DNA from: Sporolactobacillus kofuensis
GTDB lineage: Bacteria; Bacillota; Bacilli; Bacillales; Sporolactobacillaceae
NCBI RefSeq assembly: GCF_042660205.1
Contig: NZ_JBHSTQ010000003.1
Location: forward strand, 124,001 to 188,000
Direction: 5' to 3'
DNA: 64,000 nt
The stretch's first letter is position 1. Each line of letters starts with the position of its first letter. The notes under the pieces were generated by a model. The model searched no databases. It was not told the origin of the DNA and was given only the letters and a program-made list of their open reading frames with translations. Made by a program: the position numbers and the translations under genes. Shown one piece after another: positions 44,787-53,336 of this stretch.

Positions 44787-44938
44787 ATAGCTTCAGCCCC
44801 CATCCACAACTCGTCTTTTTGATTATCTGCAATTATTAAAAAGTTGAAGCGATTGGATACCTGCTCACTGTTGGATCAAAAGTCTTAATGCTTACTTAGA
44901 ATGATTGATTTTTAGTTTAGTAGGTTCAATTCATTTTC

Positions 44939-45829
44939 TTGGGTTCGGGTTCTCTCAAATTGGGTTCGGTTTCTCTCAAATTGGGTTCGGGTTCTCTCAG
45001 ATTAGGCTCGGTTTCACCTAGATTGTGTTCGACTTCAGGTCTTCGGTTCGGGTTCACTCAAATTGGGTTCGGTTATTCACCGATTGGGTTCGGGTTTACC
45101 CAGATTAGGTTCGGCTTTACCCAGATTGGGTTCGACTTCAGGTCTTCGGTTCGGTTTCACCCAGATTGGGTTCAGTTTTACCCAGATTGGGTTCGGCTTT
45201 ACCCAGATTAGGTTCGGTTTCACTCAAATTGGGTTCGGTTTACCCAGATTAGGTTCGGGTTTACCCAGATTGGGTTCGGTTTCACCCAGATTGGGCTCGG
45301 CTTTACTCAAATTGGGTTCGGGTTCCCTCAGACTGGGTTCGGGTTTCATCAGATTAGGTTCGGTTATTCACCGATTGGGTTCGGTTTACCCAGATTAGGT
45401 TCGGTTTCACTCAAATTGGGTCGGGTTTACCCAGATTAGGTTCGGTTTCACTCAAATTGGGTTCGGGTTCACTCAGATTGGGTTCGGTTTCTCTCAGATT
45501 GGGTTCGGTTATTCACCGATTAGGTTCGGTTTCACTCAAATTGGGTTCGGGTTCACTCAGATTAGGCTCGGGTTTACCCAGATTGGGTTCGACTTCTGGT
45601 CTTCGGTTCGGTTTTTCACCGATTGGGTTCGACTTCTGGTCTTCAGTTCGGTTTTTCACTGATTCGGTTCGGTTTCACTCAAATTGGGTTCGGGTTCCCT
45701 CAGATTCGGTTCGGGTTTACCCAGATTGGGTTCGGTTTCCATCAAATTGGGTTCGACTTAACCAGATTAGGTTCGGGTTCACTCAGATTAGGCTCGGTTT
45801 CATTCAGATTGGGTTCGACAATTCGTTAC
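44939..45829 (+). repeat. Tandem array 2: 43 units of the 21-bp repeat family
   Basis: I count 43 units, from 44939 to the last at 45809. Each begins TTRGGTTCG (variants TTCGGTTCG, TTAGGCTCG) with an exchangeable second half such as GTTTCACTCAAA, GGTTTACCCAGA, GTTATTCACCGA or ACTTCAGGTC. Lengths are mostly 21 bp; those beginning TTGGGTTCGACTT are usually 19 bp, and a few are 20 bp. Neighbouring ACCCA and TGGGT can form a 5-bp hairpin over GAT at many junctions. The plus strand is G+T+C-rich and poor in A. Open frames across it (up to 143 codons) have no ribosome binding site and are broken by the 19- and 20-bp units. It fills the gap between the preTA and hyuAB transcription units. Confidence 0.95.
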
Positions 45830-45906
45830 GATTCACCATTTCTGTTACGACGATTTTTTCACAATTGTTTTTAACATTGCTTCGATGATTGAATGGTTCT
45901 CCTTCT

Positions 45907-46125
45907 TTACGTCATCGTCCGATTTAATCGTTTGGCACTTAATTGGTTGGTTAAATATTTTCGTCCGTCTGGAGTGCGTATGTGTAATGTGATGGTCTGA
46001 TCATCCTGTGTAAATTGAATGAAGGCGCCATCGAGATTCTCTTGTACACGAACAATTGAGCAATCCTTGTTTAATAACTCGTCAATCTCTCTTTTTTCTT
46101 CAGTAAAAAGTTTAAATTCGTGCAT
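45907..46125 (-). CDS. Small protein of unknown function coupled to preA (72 aa)
   Basis: Not recognised. The ATG comes 3 bases after the preA stop, and its ribosome binding site GGGGGG is the end of preA, so it is translated with preA. The chain is charged and mixed alpha/beta in look (FTEEKREIDELLNKD, then IVRVQENLDGAFIQFTQ, then DGRKYLTNQLSAKRLNR), with no Cys, no signal and no membrane segment. It might be an accessory or assembly factor, or an unrelated cytosolic protein; Bacillus genomes hold small proteins of a similar make-up, but I cannot name one. No terminator is visible between its stop and the repeat array. Confidence 0.75.
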   Translation of the reverse strand: MHEFKLFTEEKREIDELLNKDCSIVRVQENLDGAFIQFTQDDQTITLHIRTPDGRKYLTNQLSAKRLNRTMT

Positions 46126-46128
46126 TGC

Positions 46129-47391
46129 TTACCCCCCAAACGTGCTGAGCAGCCGTTGCCGTTCATTCCAGGTCATCGGTGCGCTGGTTGGCTGCTCGAT
46201 CATCGTGATTGCGCCTTCTGCAGGACACACAATGGAGCAAAGGTTGCATCCGACACAGTCTTCCTCACGAACCTTTAGAGCGACCTGACCTTCTGTATCG
46301 GTAAAAAATTCGATACATTGATGGGCAGTGTCCTCACAGGCAATCTGGCATTTATTACAATGGATGCAATGCTCTTGATTGATCTGGGCAACGACTTTAT
46401 GGTTCAGGTCAAGGTCGCCCCATTTCATGTATTTAGAAACGGTTTGCCCAACCAGATCCATGGCAGATGTGAGTCCTTTTTCATCAAGGTAATTATTCAA
46501 TCCGTCAATCATGTCTTCCACGATTCGGAATCCATGGTGCATTGCAGCGGTGCAAACTTGCACGCTCGATGCACCCATGAGCATAAATTCAGCCGCATCG
46601 CGCCAATTTTCGATTCCGCCAATGCCTGAAATCGGGAGATTCATATCGGGTTGACCGGCACATTCCGCAACCATACTTAACGCAATCGGTTTAACGGCCG
46701 GACCACAATACCCGCCGTGTGTCCCTTTGCCTGCAACATTGGGAATCGTGTTCCATGTATCGAGATCAACCCCCATTAAACTATTAATCGTGTTAATCAT
46801 GCTGACTGCATCAGCCCCGCCTTGGGTTGCCGCATACGCCGTCGCTGTGATATCCGTAATATTCGGCGTCAATTTGACGATGACCTGTGTTTCGGCCGCT
46901 TCTTTCGCCCAATATGTTTGCTTTTCAACGAGCTCCGGCACCTGTCCGGATGCTGAACCCATACCGCGCTCAGCCATGCCATGCGGGCAGCCGAAGTTGA
47001 GTTCCAGCCCGTCGACGCCAACATCCTCGACTCGCTTCACAATTTCATGCCATTTTTCCGCTTGCGGTTCGACCATCAGCGAGGCGATGATCACATGGTC
47101 CGGATACTTTCTTTTCGTTTCACGAATTTCACGTAAATTGACTTCAAGCGGACGATCGGTGATCAGTTCGATATTATTGAAGCCGGCAACACGCTGACCC
47201 CCGTAATTTAGTCCCGCAAAACGTGAGGTCACATTAATAATCGGATCCCCCAAAGTTTTCCAAACAGCGCCACCCCAGCCTGCTTCAAAGGCGCGCTGCA
47301 CCTGATAACCGGTATTCGTTGGTGGACCTGAGGCCAGCCAGAACGGATTTTTCGATTTAATGCCTGCAAAATCGACGTGCAAATCAGCCAA
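46129..47391 (-). CDS. preA: NAD-dependent dihydropyrimidine dehydrogenase, PreA subunit
   Basis: 420 aa. The TIM-barrel domain (1-about 310) binds FMN and reduces uracil or thymine to the 5,6-dihydro form; the segments NPFWLASGPPTNTGYQV, LELNFGCPHGMAERGMGSA and ISGIGGIENWRDAAEF are typical. The catalytic Cys-containing loop is CPHG. Two C-terminal [4Fe-4S] motifs follow: CIHCNKCQIAC and CVGCNLCSIVC. Start is TTG behind GGGGGGATCG, 12 bp after the preT stop. Confidence 0.95.
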   Translation of the reverse strand: MADLHVDFAGIKSKNPFWLASGPPTNTGYQVQRAFEAGWGGAVWKTLGDPIINVTSRFAGLNYGGQRVAGFNNIELITDRPLEVNLREIRETKRKYPDHVIIASLMVEPQAEKWHEIVKRVEDVGVDGLELNFGCPHGMAERGMGSASGQVPELVEKQTYWAKEAAETQVIVKLTPNITDITATAYAATQGGADAVSMINTINSLMGVDLDTWNTIPNVAGKGTHGGYCGPAVKPIALSMVAECAGQPDMNLPISGIGGIENWRDAAEFMLMGASSVQVCTAAMHHGFRIVEDMIDGLNNYLDEKGLTSAMDLVGQTVSKYMKWGDLDLNHKVVAQINQEHCIHCNKCQIACEDTAHQCIEFFTDTEGQVALKVREEDCVGCNLCSIVCPAEGAITMIEQPTSAPMTWNERQRLLSTFGG

Positions 47392-47403
47392 GGCGATCCC
47401 CCC

Positions 47404-48750
47404 TTATACTTTACTAAGCAAATGTTTATGAATGGCATACGCAGCTTGCTTTCCTTGTTCGGCAGCTGCAACAACCATCGCCTCACCTTTACCATTGCCA
47501 AAGATGACGTCTCCGGCAGCGAACACCTTTGGATTTGATGTTTGCATGGTCTCAGGGTCAATCTTTACAACACCTTGCTCATGTTCAAGATCAAATGCTT
47601 CGATAAACGATGAATACCGTTGTTGTCCAATTGCTTTCACAACAACATCCGCATTCATATAAAAATTTGAATTTTCAATCTCTATAGGTCGACAACGCCC
47701 ACTGGCATCTGCATCGCCAAGTTTCATGTGCATACACTCCAGCTTTGCCACCTGATTTTTTTCATCGCCAATCATCTGCACCGGTTGTGTTAACCATCGG
47801 AATTCAATACCCTCTTGCTTTGCAAAACTGAATTCAAATGGGTAAGCACTCATCTCTTCTTCTGTACGACGATAAATGATTTGAACACGTGAAGCGCCTA
47901 AGCGTTTCAAGCAGGTTGCCGCATCAATGGCCGTATTACCCGCACCGATGACCACGGCATTTTTTCCAATAAACTGATCACGAACATGACCATCCTTGAC
48001 GCGTTCAATCAGTTGAATGGCATCATAGACACCGTCCAAATCTTCACCTGGGACCGTGAGCGGTGGAACATTAGCCATGCCAACGGCAAGGACAATTGCA
48101 TCGAAGTCGTTTAACACCGCATCAATTGGAATATCTTTCCCCACTTCGGTATTCGTTTGGATGGTAACCCCAAGTTTTTCAACTTGCTCGACCTCCCAAA
48201 GTGCGATGTCCTGCGGCAAACGGAATGGAACGATACCATAAGTATCCAGCCCGCCAGCTTTCTCATTTTTTTCATAGATCGTGACTTGATAACCTAGACG
48301 TGCGAGCTCTCTTGCCGATGATAGGCCTGCAGGACCTCCACCGATAATAGCAACCTTTAATCCATTGGGCTCCGACACTTCAAATAATTGGGAATGATTT
48401 TTCATTGCCCAGTTGGTCGCATGCCGCTGCAAGTCGCCAATCATGATTGGCAGTGATGCATCATTGAGCACGCACGCCCCCTCACACAATTCTTCAGTTG
48501 GGCATACCCGTGCACAAGTCGCCCCCATCGGGTTTGCCTCCATAATCACACGTGCAGAACCTTTCATATTGCCGGTTGTGATCTTTTTAATGAACAACGG
48601 GATATCAATTCCAGTAGGACAGGCTTTTACGCAGGGTGCATCGGAACAGAATAAGCAACGATTTGCTTCCTCCATCACCTTTTTCGGCTTTAGATCAGGT
48701 TTTACCTCATCAAAGATTTTCCATAACTGAGCGTCAGACGGCAAACTCAT
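47404..48750 (-). CDS. preT: NAD-dependent dihydropyrimidine dehydrogenase, PreT subunit
   Basis: 448 aa. An N-terminal Fe-S domain (CLFCSDAPCVKACPTG and CARVCPTEELCEGAC) precedes an FAD domain (AIIGGGPAGLSSARELA) and an NAD domain (VIGAGNTAIDAA). It passes electrons from NADH to PreA. The ATG at 48750 has a near-perfect GGAGGTGATC upstream; earlier in-frame ATG/TTG codons overlap it. Operon with preA. Confidence 0.95.
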   Translation of the reverse strand: MSLPSDAQLWKIFDEVKPDLKPKKVMEEANRCLFCSDAPCVKACPTGIDIPLFIKKITTGNMKGSARVIMEANPMGATCARVCPTEELCEGACVLNDASLPIMIGDLQRHATNWAMKNHSQLFEVSEPNGLKVAIIGGGPAGLSSARELARLGYQVTIYEKNEKAGGLDTYGIVPFRLPQDIALWEVEQVEKLGVTIQTNTEVGKDIPIDAVLNDFDAIVLAVGMANVPPLTVPGEDLDGVYDAIQLIERVKDGHVRDQFIGKNAVVIGAGNTAIDAATCLKRLGASRVQIIYRRTEEEMSAYPFEFSFAKQEGIEFRWLTQPVQMIGDEKNQVAKLECMHMKLGDADASGRCRPIEIENSNFYMNADVVVKAIGQQRYSSFIEAFDLEHEQGVVKIDPETMQTSNPKVFAAGDVIFGNGKGEAMVVAAAEQGKQAAYAIHKHLLSKV

Positions 48751-48801
48751 CGTGCAGATCACCTCCATCAATCCATTGCTTTTTAAGTCGCCGCATCTCG
48801 A

Positions 48802-50340
48802 TCAAATATTTTCCGGTCCTTGTTTGATCATGTTTCCGGTGACGTCACTCGCTGTTTTCGGAGCATTCATGATCACGGTCATCGATGCATACTCTTCATC
48901 ACTCAATTTGCTTGGATCCTGTCGCATCAAATAAGTGTAGATACATCCGGAAATGATTAAGCCAAAGGTCCAGGCGTTATCCCATAAGAAGCGTAAGCCA
49001 GGAACAAACAACCCAAGAAGTGGAATGATAATCCCAATTACCAGTGCATAAATACTGTTCCGATTAAAACCTGATGCATAGCTGTAACGTCCGGTACTTG
49101 AATACAGTTCGGTTAACGCAAGTTTCCGTTTGCGGACGAGCCAATAATCAGCAATGGCAATGCCGTCAATTGGACCAAGCAGTGCGCCATAACCGCCAAG
49201 GAAAACAAAAATGTAATTTGAAATATCGCCAACGAGGTACCACGGCTGCATCACTAAAGACAGTAATCCGGTAATCACAGCACCGCCGGCAAACGTGATT
49301 TTTCGAGGCCACAGATTCTCTGCTGCACGTGCCGGAGCCACAACATTTGCGGCAACATTCGTGGTTAATGCGGCTAAGATAATGCCAATTGTTCCAATGA
49401 AAATAACGAACGGAGGAAAATGTGCCATCAGAGCAGCCGGATCCCAGATCGCTTGACCATAGATCACAACGGTTGCTGAAGTAACAGCGACACCAATGAA
49501 TGAGAAGAGTCCCATTGTACCTGGAAGAGCAATCGACTGGCCAATGACCTGAGCCTTTTGACTTTTCGCATAACGCCCAAAGTCAGGAATATTCAATGCG
49601 AGTGTCGCCCAGAAGGCAATTGTACCGGTTAATGCTGGGAAGAAGATGGTGAAAAATTCACCGGCCGATTGAAACTTAGAAGGTGCGGAGAGCATTGGGC
49701 CCATACCTCCGGCAGCAGTGATCGCCCAAATCAATAAAGCTAATCCCATAACAATCAATACAGGAGCTGCCCAAGATTCCATTTTTCGAATACTTTCCGG
49801 CCCGCGGTAAGCAACAACCACATTTAAGAGCCAGAAGGCGAAAAATGCGATGAAGAGATGCCCACCAACGTGTTCCCATCCGGTCATGGATACGAGCAGC
49901 GTGTCAATCGCCGCCCCACCATACCAGCAGTTAATACCAAACCAAGCGGCAGCAACGATTGCACGAGCGATTGCAGGTATATGGGCACCTTTTGAACCAA
50001 ACCATAGGCGTGCGAATACCGGATATGGGATTCCAAATTTTGTTCCGGCATGGGTATTCAGAAGTACCGGTATAAGGACAATCAAATTCCCGAGAATGAT
50101 CGTCACAATAGCCTGCCACCAGTTCATACCTAGGGCAATTAATCCGGAAGCCATTGTGTAGGTGGGAATACAAATACACATTCCGACCCAAAGGCTAGAG
50201 AAATTATAAGCGGTCCAATGATGTTCTGCTCGGGTTGTCGGGCGCAAATCTTCATTCAACATGTGGCTATCTTTCAAGCTTTCGGCGGCTTCGCCGGTCA
50301 ATGTAACAATTCCGTCTTGTTCAACTTGAGTTTTCATCAT
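48802..50340 (-). CDS. NCS1-family nucleobase/hydantoin/allantoin permease
   Basis: 512 aa, twelve membrane helices. NCS1 signature at the first helix (EHHWTAYNFSSLWVGMCICIPTY), and WFGINCWYGG, a substrate-site segment in helix 3 of the Mhp1/PucI group. It imports a nucleobase or cyclic ureide with Na+ or H+. By context uracil, thymine, hydantoin or allantoin is possible. ATG follows GGGAGG. It lies between the ureido-hydrolase and preT, 51 bp before preT, in one operon. Confidence 0.9.
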   Translation of the reverse strand: MMKTQVEQDGIVTLTGEAAESLKDSHMLNEDLRPTTRAEHHWTAYNFSSLWVGMCICIPTYTMASGLIALGMNWWQAIVTIILGNLIVLIPVLLNTHAGTKFGIPYPVFARLWFGSKGAHIPAIARAIVAAAWFGINCWYGGAAIDTLLVSMTGWEHVGGHLFIAFFAFWLLNVVVAYRGPESIRKMESWAAPVLIVMGLALLIWAITAAGGMGPMLSAPSKFQSAGEFFTIFFPALTGTIAFWATLALNIPDFGRYAKSQKAQVIGQSIALPGTMGLFSFIGVAVTSATVVIYGQAIWDPAALMAHFPPFVIFIGTIGIILAALTTNVAANVVAPARAAENLWPRKITFAGGAVITGLLSLVMQPWYLVGDISNYIFVFLGGYGALLGPIDGIAIADYWLVRKRKLALTELYSSTGRYSYASGFNRNSIYALVIGIIIPLLGLFVPGLRFLWDNAWTFGLIISGCIYTYLMRQDPSKLSDEEYASMTVIMNAPKTASDVTGNMIKQGPENI

Positions 50341-50486
50341 CTGAATTCCTCCCTAAGATAAGTGGCGTTGCAGACAACCATCAGATTACTCTACTTAAGT
50401 ATCCTCTATCGAAGCAGAAGCTTCTTATCTATCTTTTTCATGTACGATCGTAAAAAGAATAAATGATCATGATTGCAAATCATGGC

Positions 50487-51719
50487 TTAATGGCCGTTAA
50501 GTATGGAAAGTACGGTATCTAAGGCCACATTCACCCCCTTTATGCAATCCTCATAACTTGTGCATTCTTCTTCACAGTGACTTTTCCCATGAATACTCGG
50601 GACAAAAATCATTGTTGTTGGCATGTACTCTGCAATGTATTGCGCGTCGTGCCCGGCACCGCTGTACATCTTTTTGTAGGAATACCCCAGCCCCTGTGCC
50701 GAACATTCAAGTTGATCACAGAGATTCCTGTCGAATTGAACTGTATTGCGTCCCCACAACTTTCGCGTACGCACCGTGCAACCCTCAAGCTGCTCCGGCA
50801 GATCATTGATCGCTTGGACCACTTGCGCAATCACTTCCGGGTCCTTGTGGCGCGCCTCCAATGTAAAAACGACTCGATCCGGTATCACCGTGTGAATATT
50901 TGGTGTGACCACCATCCGGCCAATCGTGTAGACCAGTTCTCGATCCAGATGGCTCAGTTTCTCACGCAATGCCGAAATCACATCATTTGCTGCAAACAGT
51001 GCATCTTTGCGCATGTACATGGGTGTAGTGCCGGCATGATCCGATTCGCCGGTCACTTCAATTTCATAATTCACCATCCCGACAACACCTTCAACAACAC
51101 CGATTTCCAAGTTCTCACTTTCAAGAACCGGACCTTGCTCAATGTGCATTTCAAGATAAGCGGTTGCTTCTTGCAATCGATTTGCTGCATCGCCTTCATA
51201 CCCACTCGCAGTCAATGCCTCACCGAATGTCACACCTTCTGAATCCGAACTCTGAAGCATTTCCGACTTCTTGAATTTGCCGGTAATAATGCCGGAACAC
51301 ATCATTGCAGGATCAAAGCGGGCCCCTTCTTCATTTGTAAAATCCACAAGCGTAAATGGAATCTTCGGCTTAATATGATGATCATGCAGTGTCCGTGCCA
51401 CTTCCAATGCAGCAAGAACCCCAAGTACGCCATCAAACCGTCCACCTTTTTTCACCGAGTCCAGATGCGAACCCATCACCAGAGGCGGACGATCCTCAAG
51501 TCCTTCCATCGTCGCGTAGAGGTTAGCGACATCATCGATCTTGATGCTCATGCCAATCGCTTTACAACACGAAACAAGGTAGTCCCTTGCTTCGACATCC
51601 TCCGCTGAAAGGGACAAACGTGTCACACCGTTATGGTCAGTTCGGCCGAAATGAGCGAATTTTTCGATTGTTTTCCTCAGACGTTCCCCATTGATTAATA
51701 CTTTCTGTTCCTGCAACAA
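50487..51719 (-). CDS. M20 ureido-hydrolase (beta-ureidopropionase / N-carbamoyl amino acid amidohydrolase / allantoate amidohydrolase)
   Basis: 410 aa di-metal amidohydrolase. Metal-site motifs: GSHLDSVKKGGRFDG (His, Asp), the catalytic EEGARF, EMHIEQGPVLE and a C-terminal SGAGHDA with the late HCEEE. The lid domain at about 210-325 has GESDHAGTTPM. The family removes CO2 and NH3 from N-carbamoyl compounds; with preTA upstream of it in the pathway, N-carbamoyl-beta-alanine is the leading candidate. Start TTG behind GGAGGTGATC. Confidence 0.9.
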   Translation of the reverse strand: MLQEQKVLINGERLRKTIEKFAHFGRTDHNGVTRLSLSAEDVEARDYLVSCCKAIGMSIKIDDVANLYATMEGLEDRPPLVMGSHLDSVKKGGRFDGVLGVLAALEVARTLHDHHIKPKIPFTLVDFTNEEGARFDPAMMCSGIITGKFKKSEMLQSSDSEGVTFGEALTASGYEGDAANRLQEATAYLEMHIEQGPVLESENLEIGVVEGVVGMVNYEIEVTGESDHAGTTPMYMRKDALFAANDVISALREKLSHLDRELVYTIGRMVVTPNIHTVIPDRVVFTLEARHKDPEVIAQVVQAINDLPEQLEGCTVRTRKLWGRNTVQFDRNLCDQLECSAQGLGYSYKKMYSGAGHDAQYIAEYMPTTMIFVPSIHGKSHCEEECTSYEDCIKGVNVALDTVLSILNGH

Positions 51720-51853
51720 CGATCACCTCCCACCCCACTCGATTTGAGAATCATCTCATGAGCGGCACTCCATTGGTTTCGAATAAACTTCCTTCACGTT
51801 CGCCAATTTTCAAAAAAATTATCTTTCACCAGTAACAAAAAGAATCCCTAAGT

Positions 51854-53218
51854 TTACTTTGCCACCACTGGATGATCAGAAAAAAGCTCTTTTTCAAACT
51901 TGATCAGTGCAAGTTCAAACAGATCCATCGCTTCATGTATTTGCTGCTCTGAGATGATCAACGGTGGTGCAATCATCACATGAGAGTCATGAGAATAAGT
52001 ATAGAAACCTTGTTCCATAAGTAGACCAACAAATTTTTTCATCAAGCCTTCAGTATCCTTGCCATAGTCCTTTCCATAACCCATCAAGGGTTCTTTGGTT
52101 TGCTTATCCTTAACAAGCTCTACCGCCGCAAACAAACCAAGATGGCGCACCTCACCGACCGAAGCAAAACGCATGAGTTGCTCTAACCGCTCCGCAAGCA
52201 CATGGCCCATTTCCGCCGCATGTTCTACTAAATGTTCGTTCTTATAAATATCGAGTGTTGCGCAACCGATTTGTGTGGATACGGTATGCCCGCTATACGT
52301 CAGTCCGGTCAAGAGCACATGATCATCAAAATAATCGGCAATGGAGCTGCTGACAATGACACCTCCGAGCGGGTTGTACCCACAAGTCACACCTTTGGCG
52401 AATGTCATCATATCCGGTTCCAAGTTAAAATGATCGACTGCAAACATTTTCCCTGTTCGCCCAAAACCCGACATGACCTCGTCACAAATCATCAAAATGC
52501 CGTATTTTGTGCATAGCGCGCGTACACCTTCCATGTACCCCTTTGGCGGGATCAGAACCCCATTGCTTCCGGGAATCGTCTCCATGAAAATTGCGGCAAT
52601 CGACTCTGGACCTTCATAAAGAATTTGATGTTCCAATCGATCAAGATAAAAGTCAGATGCTGCTTCTTCGCTTTCAAAATCTATTTTTTCATGATAGAGA
52701 TGAGGAGTCTCAAATTTAATAAAACCAGGCAGTCCGGGTTCAACGGCGAAGCGACGATTCTCTCCCGACAAATTTCCAGCGCCAAATGTTGCCCCATGAT
52801 AAGAACGATAGCGCGAGAATATTTTATAACGACCGGTGACCATGCGTGCGATCTTGATCGCATGATCATTAGAATCCGCTCCGCCGTTCGCAAAGAATAC
52901 TTTCGCCATATTTTTAGGCGCCACTTCAATAATCTTGCGCGCCAATTCAGCAGTTGATGCGGTCGCAAATCCTGGAGATGCAAACGGAATATCCCCAATA
53001 TGTTTAAACTCTTCCATTAATTTCGGATGGTTATGGCCAACGTTCAGATACACAAGTTGTGCACTCATGTCATAGAACTTCTTACCGGAATCATCCCAGA
53101 AAAAAATTCCCTCAGCTTTTTTTATGATGCTCGGATGAATTGCTTTTTGCTTTGACCAAGAGTGTAAAACATAGCGCCGGTCGTCTGCTTTAATCTGCTG
53201 GTCATCGATTTGTTCCAT
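51854..53218 (-). CDS. Class III (omega-amino acid) pyridoxal-phosphate aminotransferase
   Basis: 454 aa, fold type I. Visible are the PLP-binding features FFANGGADSNDHAIKIAR, YRSYHGAT, the cofactor-contacting Asp in MICDEVMSGFGRTG and the lysine in MTFAKGVTCGYNPLG. Nearest types are beta-alanine/taurine:pyruvate aminotransferases. In this cluster it would convert beta-alanine (or beta-aminoisobutyrate from thymine) to malonate semialdehyde (or its methyl form). ATG 53218 behind GGAGATGG. The gene for the next dehydrogenase is not in the cluster; the ALDH at 3918 is far away. Confidence 0.9.
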   Translation of the reverse strand: MEQIDDQQIKADDRRYVLHSWSKQKAIHPSIIKKAEGIFFWDDSGKKFYDMSAQLVYLNVGHNHPKLMEEFKHIGDIPFASPGFATASTAELARKIIEVAPKNMAKVFFANGGADSNDHAIKIARMVTGRYKIFSRYRSYHGATFGAGNLSGENRRFAVEPGLPGFIKFETPHLYHEKIDFESEEAASDFYLDRLEHQILYEGPESIAAIFMETIPGSNGVLIPPKGYMEGVRALCTKYGILMICDEVMSGFGRTGKMFAVDHFNLEPDMMTFAKGVTCGYNPLGGVIVSSSIADYFDDHVLLTGLTYSGHTVSTQIGCATLDIYKNEHLVEHAAEMGHVLAERLEQLMRFASVGEVRHLGLFAAVELVKDKQTKEPLMGYGKDYGKDTEGLMKKFVGLLMEQGFYTYSHDSHVMIAPPLIISEQQIHEAMDLFELALIKFEKELFSDHPVVAK

Positions 53219-53336
53219 GAAGCACCATCTCCAATCCATTGTCTAAATAATATAATACAATGATAAACCTACGTAGATTGAATTCAATGAACATTCTGAC
53301 AAAAATTAATGTGCATCTGCACAAAGCAAATGCACA

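Noticed and set aside
44939..45829. CRISPR array
   Set aside because: The spacer-like halves are short (about 10-12 bp), drawn from a few recurring types, and no cas gene is present.
44939..45888. Open plus-strand frames of 83-143 codons encoding repetitive LGSVSLR, IGFGFTQ or WVRF motifs
   Set aside because: They arise from the 21-bp repeat, are broken by 19/20-bp units, overlap each other in different frames and have no ribosome binding site.
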